Source: Aeromicrobium sp. (lineage in GTDB: Bacteria; Actinomycetota; Coriobacteriia; Anaerosomatales; Anaerosomataceae). From it: a stretch of DNA of 45,723 bases. The DNA lies in assembly GCA_015351705.1 (NCBI GenBank), contig JADIIM010000020.1:1-45723 (forward strand). The letters run 5' to 3'. How positions within the stretch are numbered: the first letter of the stretch is position 1; each line of letters begins with the position of its first letter. Shown piece after piece: positions 40,541 to 45,723 of this stretch. The position numbers and the translations under genes were made by a program. Below the pieces are notes generated by a model. It was not told the origin of the DNA. It saw only the letters and a list, made by a program, of their open reading frames with translations, and did not search any database.

Positions 40541-41224
40541 ATGCCGCTCTACACCCGCCTGACCTCAGGCCCCGACACTTGGCGCGCGCTGCTCGCAGAT
40601 CCCGAGAAGCAGTGGCGCGTCGGCTACTCGGCACGCACGCTCGCGTACTCGTGGGAGGATTCGGACGGCTTCCCCACTGAGGTCGCGGCGGCCTTCGGCG
40701 CCTGCAGCGACCCGCTGCTCGCCGGCCTGGAGCCCGTGCTCCTCGTCCCGGAGTTCAAGGTGCCGCTGCCGGGTGGGCAGCGGGCCTCCCAGAACGACGC
40801 GTTCGTGCTCGCGCGTTCGGCGGCGGGACCTGTGACGATCATGGTGGAGGGCAAGGTGCGCGAGTCGTTCGGCCCCACGCTCGGCGAGTGGCTGACCGAC
40901 GCGTCGCGCGGCAAGCGCACCCGGCTGCGCGCGCTTGAGAAGGCGATCGGCCTGGCGGCCCGGCCGGAGAGCGCGGTCCGCTACCAGCTCCTGCATCGCG
41001 CAGCCTCGGCGGTGATCACCGGCGAGCAGTACCGCGCGGCGGCCGCGGTGATGCTGGTGCACTCGTTCAGCCAGGAGCGCGCGGGGTTCGCGGACTACGC
41101 CGCGTTCGCGCGCCTGTTCGGCGTGGATGCGCGCGAGGGGGTCGTCCAGCGGCTCGGCAGCGCGTCGGCCGTGCCGCTCTTCGGCGTGTGGGCCGTCGGC
41201 GATCCGGCGTACCTGGAGCGGTAG
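40541..41224 (+). CDS. PD-(D/E)XK-like protein of the NurA-HerA operon
   Basis: A 227-residue cytoplasmic protein. I see no firm family name (a DUF6946-like protein is my recollection), but the centre has a PD-(D/E)XK-like pattern: E71 in VPEFKVPLP, D86 in SQNDAFVLA and E103-G-K105 in IMVEGKVRESFG. A conserved block YRAAAAVMLVHSFSQE lies near 167-183. The ATG at 40541 comes two bases after the previous stop, so it is the last gene of the operon. It is probably another nuclease, or an inactive relative, working with HerA. Confidence 0.7.
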   Translation: MPLYTRLTSGPDTWRALLADPEKQWRVGYSARTLAYSWEDSDGFPTEVAAAFGACSDPLLAGLEPVLLVPEFKVPLPGGQRASQNDAFVLARSAAGPVTIMVEGKVRESFGPTLGEWLTDASRGKRTRLRALEKAIGLAARPESAVRYQLLHRAASAVITGEQYRAAAAVMLVHSFSQERAGFADYAAFARLFGVDAREGVVQRLGSASAVPLFGVWAVGDPAYLER

Positions 41225-41249
41225 GGGGCGGCTCGCTCCTCTCGGCGTC

Positions 41250-41277
41250 TTGACCAAGCGAACATGTGTTCTATCAT
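41250..41277 (+). promoter_or_regulatory. Second LexA box and promoter, upstream of the AbiE pair
   Basis: TTGACC (41250-41255), a 16-base spacer and TATCAT (41272-41277). The spacer contains CGAAC-ATGT-GTTCT (41259-41272), one base from a perfect LexA palindrome. Layout and flanking bases (TTGAC-AAGCGAAC...GTTC) closely match the promoter of the DUF3800 gene 14 kb away. Confidence 0.65.
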
Positions 41278-41316
41278 GGGCGAGGGGCAGTGTTCCGTGA
41301 TTTCCCGTGGGGAGCC

Positions 41317-41370
41317 ATGGTGGACAGTCTTGACACCGGTACTGTCTTAGATAACACTGAAAATATCTAA
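41317..41370 (+). CDS. Possible 17-codon leader peptide before the AbiE genes
   Basis: ATG 41317 has a good GGGGAG ribosome site (41309-41314) and encodes MVDSLDTGTVLDNTENI, ending at TAA 41368-41370. It lies between the LexA-box promoter and AbiEi. Its last codons sit inside the inverted repeat TTAGATA (41347-41353)/TATCTAA (41364-41370), so its translation would open that hairpin. It is too short to judge by composition and could be fortuitous. Confidence 0.3.
   Translation: MVDSLDTGTVLDNTENI
41323..41370 (+). promoter_or_regulatory. Two inverted repeats around a TTGACA element before AbiEi
   Basis: GACAGT (41323-41328) and ACTGTC (41341-41346) flank a consensus -35 TTGACA (41330-41335). 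TTAGATA (41347-41353) and TATCTAA (41364-41370) follow at the -10 position (best match TAACAC, weak). AbiEi antitoxins repress their own promoter through inverted repeats, so these are the likely operators. Confidence 0.5.
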
Positions 41371-41393
41371 TAGAGATAGAAAGCGTGTTTGTA

Positions 41394-42185
41394 ATGACAG
41401 TCCGTTCGATCCCACAAGGACTCGCCCCACTGCTCGAGGCGCTTGAGCTCGAACAGCCGCGAGTCGTGACATCCGGAGCGCTTGCCGACTATGCACGCGC
41501 CGCCGGCGTCGACTGGTCCACGAACGTGATAGCGCAGCGCCTGCGCGAGCGGGGCTGGCTGCTTCCGCTCCGCACCCGGGGAGTGTGGGAGTTCGCGCCT
41601 GCAGCGCGTGCAGGCGCGTTCGGCGCGGGTGATCCACTCATCGAGCTGCGGGCGGTCCTCGCTCGCGATCCTGACACTCCTCTCGCGGTCGCCGCGGAGT
41701 CTGCCGCATACCTGCTTGGCCTTGCCTCGCGGAGACCTGAGACGGAGGCGATCAGCGCACCTCCGGGGTTCCGCGTTCCCCGCTCGCTGGCGGTGTTCCG
41801 CGTGGTACGGTGGACTCCTGTCAGCCCCGTCGCCTCCCGAGATGGCCTACCGGTTTGGTCGCCAGCCACGCTCCTCGCGTTCATGTCGTCCCGGCCGAGC
41901 GCCTATCACGACTGGCCCAACGTCGGCGAGTGGCTCCCGGATGCGGCATCTTCGGTCACGCTGGATGGACTCGTGGACGAGCTGGAGGGTCGATCACCTG
42001 GTTCCTGGGCGCGAGCGGCGTACGTACTTGAGCGCGGCGGGTCGACAGACATGGCACGGGCTCTGGTGGCACGCGCGCCCAAAGGCCCGGGACCGCACTA
42101 CCTCGGCGACCGCTCCGCACAGGGTCGTTACAGCGCCCGCTACGACGTGATCGACTCGACCGGGTTCGAGGTCACGTCGCGATGA
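41394..42185 (+). CDS. abiEi: AbiEi-type antitoxin (type IV toxin-antitoxin)
   Basis: A 263-residue protein of the AbiEi antitoxin family. An N-terminal winged helix (about 20-72, RVVTSGALADYARAAGVDWSTNVIAQRLRERGWLLPL) is followed by the AbiEi central domain (75-180) with a typical LAVAAESAAYLLGL and FRVPRSLAVFRVV. AbiEi represses the operon and counters AbiEii. ATG 41394 is chosen; GTG 41385 is in frame, and neither has a clear ribosome site. It overlaps the toxin gene by four bases (ATGA). Confidence 0.85.
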   Translation: MTVRSIPQGLAPLLEALELEQPRVVTSGALADYARAAGVDWSTNVIAQRLRERGWLLPLRTRGVWEFAPAARAGAFGAGDPLIELRAVLARDPDTPLAVAAESAAYLLGLASRRPETEAISAPPGFRVPRSLAVFRVVRWTPVSPVASRDGLPVWSPATLLAFMSSRPSAYHDWPNVGEWLPDAASSVTLDGLVDELEGRSPGSWARAAYVLERGGSTDMARALVARAPKGPGPHYLGDRSAQGRYSARYDVIDSTGFEVTSR

Positions 42186-43054
42186 TCACTGAAGGTCATC
42201 TCGTCAGGCACTTCCAGGGGCGTCGCGGCGGGCGGGGGCCGGCCATCATCGACATCGCCCAGGATCACGTCTTGCACCTGCTCGCAACCGAGGGCCTGTT
42301 CGATCTTGGAATCGCGCTCAAGGGAGGCACCTCGCTTCGCAAGTTCTGGGCGGGCAACGCGGGCCGCTTCTCGACGGACCTGGACTTTGCGGGGGTCGAC
42401 GACGCCTCGGCGGAGTTGCTCGTAGACGTGGTTCAGGGTGCCCGGGTCGGCCAATTCTCGTTCGAGGTTCAGGAGATCGACGGGACGCAACGCATGCGGC
42501 TGAACATGTCGAGTCCGTTCGGCGAGACGGATGTGCCAGCCCGTCTCGATCTTGGCAGACGGGCGTTGTGGCTCCCTGCCCACCGGATGTCGTTCGTGCC
42601 GCTGCCAATCCACGGTCGCTATGAGTTCGAACTGCCAAGCGTTCCCGTCGCATGCCTCGAGGAGACGATCGCTGAGAAGCTCGCGCGGTATCGTCGCGGG
42701 AGTCTCGCTCGCGACCTCTACGATCTCGCGTGGGTGAGCGAGCGGCCATTCGATGAGGCGCTCGTGAAGCGGCTGCTCGTGCTCAAAGTCTGGACGGATG
42801 TCATCGACGAGGGCCTTGGGGACCGTCCGTTCGATCCGGAAGAGGTCCTGCGCGAGCGCGCCGCAGACGAGTTCAAGCCCGAGGCCATCGGCTACCTAAC
42901 GACGCCGGTAGACGTGCCCGGCTGGGTGGAGGCGGTCCGCCGCCGATTTGCGTTCCTGTGCGACCTGACTGATGAGGAGCACCGCTGGGCGCGCTGCAGC
43001 AAGAGCGACGACTGGGAGGTCCGGCAGGCGATCGAGGGACTCGGCAGTTCGTGA
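42182..43054 (+). CDS. abiEii: AbiEii-type nucleotidyltransferase toxin
   Basis: A 290-residue nucleotidyltransferase of the AbiEii family (DNA polymerase beta superfamily). Motif I/II KGGTS at 47-51 with the metal-binding D66-x-D68 (FSTDLDF), and the later conserved EKLARYRRGSLARDLYDL (165-182, D178 in RDxYD). Related toxins (AbiEii, MenT) transfer nucleotides to RNA acceptors such as tRNA and halt growth during phage infection. All the catalytic motifs I know are present, so it should be active. Coupled to AbiEi by the overlapping start. Confidence 0.9.
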   Translation: MITEGHLVRHFQGRRGGRGPAIIDIAQDHVLHLLATEGLFDLGIALKGGTSLRKFWAGNAGRFSTDLDFAGVDDASAELLVDVVQGARVGQFSFEVQEIDGTQRMRLNMSSPFGETDVPARLDLGRRALWLPAHRMSFVPLPIHGRYEFELPSVPVACLEETIAEKLARYRRGSLARDLYDLAWVSERPFDEALVKRLLVLKVWTDVIDEGLGDRPFDPEEVLRERAADEFKPEAIGYLTTPVDVPGWVEAVRRRFAFLCDLTDEEHRWARCSKSDDWEVRQAIEGLGSS

Positions 43055-43089
43055 CCCGGTACTGCGGAGGTTAGCGTATGCGGCCACAG

Positions 43090-43171
43090 AACTTGACGTC
43101 ACAATCTGTGATCTCAAGTTGAGCCTCTGAGCAGTGGAAGGGAGTTTGAAGTCACAATCTGTGACTTCAAA
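43090..43171. promoter_or_regulatory. Two large palindromes sharing GTCACA-ATC-TGTGA
   Basis: The second site is a perfect palindrome, TTTGAAGTCACA (43145-43156) and TGTGACTTCAAA (43160-43171) around ATC. The first, AACTTGACGTCACA (43090-43103) and TGTGATCTCAAGTT (43107-43120), has two mismatches per arm pair. The centres are 53 bases apart, about five helical turns. They lie between AbiEii and the HTH gene and look like operators for a dimeric regulator; a terminator role for AbiE is less likely. Confidence 0.6.
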
Positions 43172-43252
43172 CGGGCCGGGCGCGTTGTGCGCCCTATTCG
43201 GGTACCCGGTCGTTGCGCCAGCTCGTCACCTCGGCAGAGCGCCTATCGTCCA

Positions 43253-43281
43253 TTGTTTTGATTACGTTTATTGCGTATGAT
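43253..43281 (+). promoter_or_regulatory. Promoter of the HTH antitoxin gene
   Basis: TTGTTT (43253-43258), a 17-base spacer and TATGAT (43276-43281) in a locally A+T-rich patch. The start would be near 43288, about 24 bases before the ATG, leaving room for the GGAG ribosome site. Confidence 0.6.
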
Positions 43282-43311
43282 TCGATTAGGTCACCGACCG
43301 GGAGCATGACG

Positions 43312-43710
43312 ATGAGATCGAAAGGCCGGACTCCAGACGCGGATACTGCGCCCACCCCTGGCGGACTGCGAATCACCGTCACCGATGAGTCCGGGGCGCC
43401 CGTGGATGTTCCCGAGCAGGTCTATCGTCTCACGCGCGAAGTGTTGTCGATCGTCGCCGAGGGCGGAACCGCGGCAGTGGTGGAGGTCGACCACGATCTC
43501 ACCACACAGACCGCGGCTGATATCCTCGGTGTCTCACGCCCGCACCTCATCAAACTGCTCGATCAGGGCGAGATCCCGTACTACAAGGTCGGCAGCCACC
43601 GCAGGTTGGCAGTCGCCGACGTGCTTGACTTCAAGAGGCGGCGCGATATCGAGCGCCGCGCTGCGCTCTCTGAGCTCACCGCACTCTCCCAGGAGCTCGG
43701 GCTGTACTGA
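43312..43710 (+). CDS. Excisionase-type HTH antitoxin without its toxin
   Basis: A 132-residue protein. An N-terminal beta-rich part (about 15-62) is followed by an excisionase/MerR-like helix-turn-helix (63-115: LTTQTAADILGVSRPHLIKLLDQGEIPYYKVGSHRRLAVADVLDFKRR) and a short helical tail. This architecture is common as the antitoxin before a PIN-domain toxin. No PIN gene follows here; a broken ATPase gene does. ATG 43312 is preferred to ATG 43306 because the GGAG box lies seven bases upstream. Confidence 0.8.
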   Translation: MRSKGRTPDADTAPTPGGLRITVTDESGAPVDVPEQVYRLTREVLSIVAEGGTAAVVEVDHDLTTQTAADILGVSRPHLIKLLDQGEIPYYKVGSHRRLAVADVLDFKRRRDIERRAALSELTALSQELGLY

Positions 43711-43744
43711 TGCAGCGGCCTCGGCTGTCATCACTCACATCGTG

Positions 43745-43771
43745 TGTTACTAACATCGATTGTTACCAACA
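43745..43771. promoter_or_regulatory. Two tandem TGTTA palindromes before the ATPase remnant
   Basis: TGTTACTAACA (43745-43755) and TGTTACCAACA (43761-43771) are small palindromes repeated at a 16-base period, in an A+T-rich gap. They look like tandem operator sites, perhaps left over from the promoter of the now broken ATPase gene. Confidence 0.4.
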
Positions 43772-43791
43772 TTGAATGCGAGTAAGAGGGC

Positions 43792-44377
43792 GTGCTGCGC
43801 GCCTTCCTGGACCGCGCGGGCCAGGACACCCGGCTCAAGATCCTGATATGCGGTTCCGCTGTGCGAACGATGCACGCGATGCAGGAAGAGAGCTCCGCTC
43901 TACGGCCGGTTCTTCCTATCGCTGCAGGTGCATCCGTTCGACCCGCATGAAGCGGCCTTGGTCCTGCATGACCTCGAGCCGGCGGATCGCGCGCTCGTAT
44001 GGGGCCTCGTGGGCGGGGTGCCGCTGTACCTGTCGTGGTGGGATCAGTCGGCGTCCGTCCGTGACAACCTGGCGCGGCTGTTCTGCACCCCCGGGGCGCC
44101 GCTTCTCACCGAGGGGCAGCTCTTGCTTGCCACAGAAGCCGACGCAGGCGGGCTGGCCGGCATCGCTGGACGCTCGTCTGTGCCCGTACTCCTTGGGGAG
44201 GCGAAGTGGGGTACGGCCGAGAGCGCGTCCGGCCTGGTGAGGGTCCTTCGCGACAAGGGGCGGGCCCTGCCCGTACGTGCCGATGAACCCACCTACGTCA
44301 TGTGCGCTCGCGAGCGGCTGTCTGACGTGCCGACGGGCGTCCGCACCGTCACTGCAGCGGACATCTTCGGGGGGTAG
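43792..44377 (+). pseudogene. Remnant of an AAA ATPase with C-terminal DUF234 nuclease-like domain
   Basis: Three lesions are visible. The first piece (43792-43890, frame of GTG 43792) reads [32 protein letters not shown], the sensor region of this ATPase family; everything before it, including Walker A and B, is gone. Near 43890 the frame shifts by one, after which [23 protein letters not shown]...[12 protein letters not shown] continues. After TEADAGGLA (about 44155) a central block is deleted and the frame jumps to the DUF234 end, [15 protein letters not shown]. An intact family member has about 450-480 residues. The part from ATG 43928 could still be read as 149 residues, but should not be functional. 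Confidence 0.8.
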
Positions 44378-44402
44378 GGACCGCACTCGCTATCGTTCGC
44401 CC

Positions 44403-45080
44403 CTACGCCCCAGCCCGCTCCCTGCGCATCACGTACGCGAGCGTGCCCACCATCGCGGCCGACATCAGCACCTCGCCGAGGTTCACGATGATGAACATCG
44501 GCCCCTCGCTGCCGGCGAACTGCCCGGCCGGCACCAGGAGCGCGCCCAGGAGCATCCATGGCCAGCGGCCGCGGGTCTTCACCGCGATGTAGATGCCGGC
44601 GAGGAGCACCACCACGAGCATCGTGAGCGACGGCGGCGGGGGCGTGAACAGGCGCCCGGCGTTGGTGTAGTAGAGCACGTCGGCCTCGGCCACGAGTTCG
44701 CCCGCAAACGAGAACACCTCGTTCACAAGCCCCACGCCCACCATCGCGGCATAGAGCACCCACGAACCGACCCGTGCGACCCGCGCGCGGTCCCCGAACG
44801 CGCCGAGGCGCGTGGCAAGCATCGTGGCGGCCACGATCCACGACGGCGTGAAGAGCGCGTGCCCGAGGAACCGGGGGAAGGTGAGCGCCTCGAGCGTGGC
44901 GCCGGCGCCGATCACGCCGCCGAGCCCGAGGATGAGGTTGTCGTACCAGACCGTGGCGATCGGCAGCAGCAGCATGAACGCCCCGGCGGTGCGGTCGCGC
45001 CGCCACAACGTGAACGCCCACACGGCGAGCGCGGCTTGCAGGAAGCCGTAGACGATGTAGCCGATCGAGTAGAGGCCCAT
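44403..45080 (-). CDS. Polytopic membrane protein of unknown function
   Basis: A 225-residue protein with about six or seven hydrophobic helices from residue 5 to 215 and little outside the membrane. It resembles no transporter I can name. Conserved-looking polar residues within helices (WYDN near 45-48, NEVF near 121-124) hint at a metabolite or ligand pocket. The ATG at 45080 has GGAG upstream. High G+C and codon use match the ordinary part of the window, so the island ends before this gene. Confidence 0.7.
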   Translation of the reverse strand: MGLYSIGYIVYGFLQAALAVWAFTLWRRDRTAGAFMLLLPIATVWYDNLILGLGGVIGAGATLEALTFPRFLGHALFTPSWIVAATMLATRLGAFGDRARVARVGSWVLYAAMVGVGLVNEVFSFAGELVAEADVLYYTNAGRLFTPPPPSLTMLVVVLLAGIYIAVKTRGRWPWMLLGALLVPAGQFAGSEGPMFIIVNLGEVLMSAAMVGTLAYVMRRERAGA

Positions 45081-45162
45081 GGGTCTCCGTCCTGGCCGGG
45101 GTGACGACGATGTTATGACCAGGGTATCAGAGCCGGGCCCGCCTCGAGGGCGGCCGACACGC

Positions 45163-45723
45163 TCAGTCCATCACGCCGCCGAGCTTCCAGCCGATGATCA
45201 GCCAGTGGCCATCGATCTCGCGGATCGTCCACGTCACGGTACTCTCGTCCGAGAATCCCCCGCCTACCTCGCGGACCTGCACCATGAGGTCGCCCATCAT
45301 GTCGCCGGCGGTGACCATCTCGATCGCGAAGTCGGGAGAGCCCCACGCCGAGACCCTCATCGGGTCCAGATCGCCCGGGTTCGCGAACGTCGCGCGCGCC
45401 GCGGCAGTCTCTCCGGCCGCCGCTGCTGCGTAGAGCTCGCGGACGCCGTCTTCGGGCACGCCCTCGGGCGCGAACGCGGGCGCGGAGTCCTGCTCCGGTG
45501 CGACGGGCGCCGGAGCCTCGACCGGCACTTCTGACGAGGGCTCGGCGAGCGGAGCGGAGCCCTGGTCGGCGAGCACCGCACGCACGACCACGACCGCGCC
45601 CACGGTGAGCCCGCACAGTGCGAGCAGGCCGACGACGATGCCACCGGCGATGAGCGCGGTGCGCCGTTGACGCGCTGCGGCGGCGGGGTCAGGCGGGGTC
45701 TGCGGTACCGGGGCCGGCTGTGG
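45163..45723 (-). CDS. Membrane-anchored protein of unknown function, N-terminus beyond the window
   Basis: 186 residues are visible and the frame is open to the last base. A Pro/Gln/Ala-rich cytoplasmic stretch is followed by one transmembrane helix (TALIAGGIVVGLLALCGLTVGAVVVV), an acidic Pro/Ala/Glu linker, and an extracytoplasmic domain (about 85-186) ending in WTIREIDGHWLIIGWKLGGVMD. The last part resembles small NTF2-like or DUF4878-type domains of secreted proteins. A GTG within the frame at 45603 would cut off the membrane helix and is unlikely to be the start. Confidence 0.65.
   Translation of the reverse strand, partial: PQPAPVPQTPPDPAAAARQRRTALIAGGIVVGLLALCGLTVGAVVVVRAVLADQGSAPLAEPSSEVPVEAPAPVAPEQDSAPAFAPEGVPEDGVRELYAAAAAGETAAARATFANPGDLDPMRVSAWGSPDFAIEMVTAGDMMGDLMVQVREVGGGFSDESTVTWTIREIDGHWLIIGWKLGGVMD

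Noticed and set aside
43090-43171. CRISPR array
   Set aside because: Only two related palindromes with one unequal gap, no direct-repeat/spacer rhythm and no cas gene.
43928-44377. Intact 149-residue gene
   Set aside because: It contains two disconnected parts of a DUF234-type ATPase with the middle missing and a frameshift just before it, so it is a remnant.
45163-45603. GTG 45603 as start of the last gene
   Set aside because: The frame is open to the window edge and the start would fall inside a transmembrane helix.

Overview
The window is high-G+C bacterial DNA (one sampled 60-base stretch in housekeeping-type sequence is about 70% G+C) with dense genes, many GTG starts, short intergenic gaps and frequent 1-4 base overlaps. 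A tungsten/molybdenum aldehyde:ferredoxin oxidoreductase beside ornithine-fermentation genes, a large secreted protein with three CWB2 cell-wall-binding repeats, and LexA boxes of the CGAAC-N4-GTTC type suggest an anaerobic actinomycete-like Gram-positive (a Coriobacteriia-like lineage is my best guess). No rRNA or other marker gene is present, so this placement is inference.

Bases 1-9650: the window opens inside a GlmL/MutL-type mutase-associated gene. An AOR gene on the opposite strand and an ornithine racemase gene follow, which looks like the end of an ornithine aminomutase locus. Next come a lipoprotein sugar/sorbosone-dehydrogenase homologue, a secreted M6 metalloprotease, a small membrane protein and a PARG-like macrodomain protein. 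Bases 9678-15113: the CWB2 surface protein, a TPR protein and a membrane protein.

Bases 15160-22818: an IclR regulator diverges from a compact operon. It encodes a threonine-synthase-like PLP enzyme, a four-gene polar amino acid ABC transporter, a KDG kinase-like PfkB enzyme, KDPG aldolase and a RidA-like protein. Together these could import a 2-amino-aldonic acid such as D-glucosaminate, deaminate it to 2-keto-3-deoxygluconate, and phosphorylate and cleave it to pyruvate and glyceraldehyde-3-phosphate. Two unplaced exported or formerly exported proteins follow (22964-24585).

Bases 24638-44377 are a defence/toxin-antitoxin island. In order: an AbrB/PIN pair, an MNT/HEPN pair, a LexA-promoter-driven DUF3800 protein, two HNH nucleases, a TcmP + Gp37/Gp68 (DUF5131) pair, a restriction-modification operon (two methyltransferase-like proteins plus a GIY-YIG/SF2 helicase), a NurA-HerA operon with two further PD-(D/E)XK-like genes (one interrupted by an in-frame TAG), an AbiEi/AbiEii pair behind a second LexA box, an orphan HTH antitoxin, and a broken DUF234-type ATPase. 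The stretch from about 28.6 to 36.2 kb is visibly less G+C-rich (50-55% in sampled lines), which fits lateral acquisition.

The last 1.3 kb returns to ordinary high-G+C genes: a polytopic membrane protein and a membrane-anchored protein cut by the window edge. I saw no tRNA, rRNA, CRISPR array, transposase or integrase.
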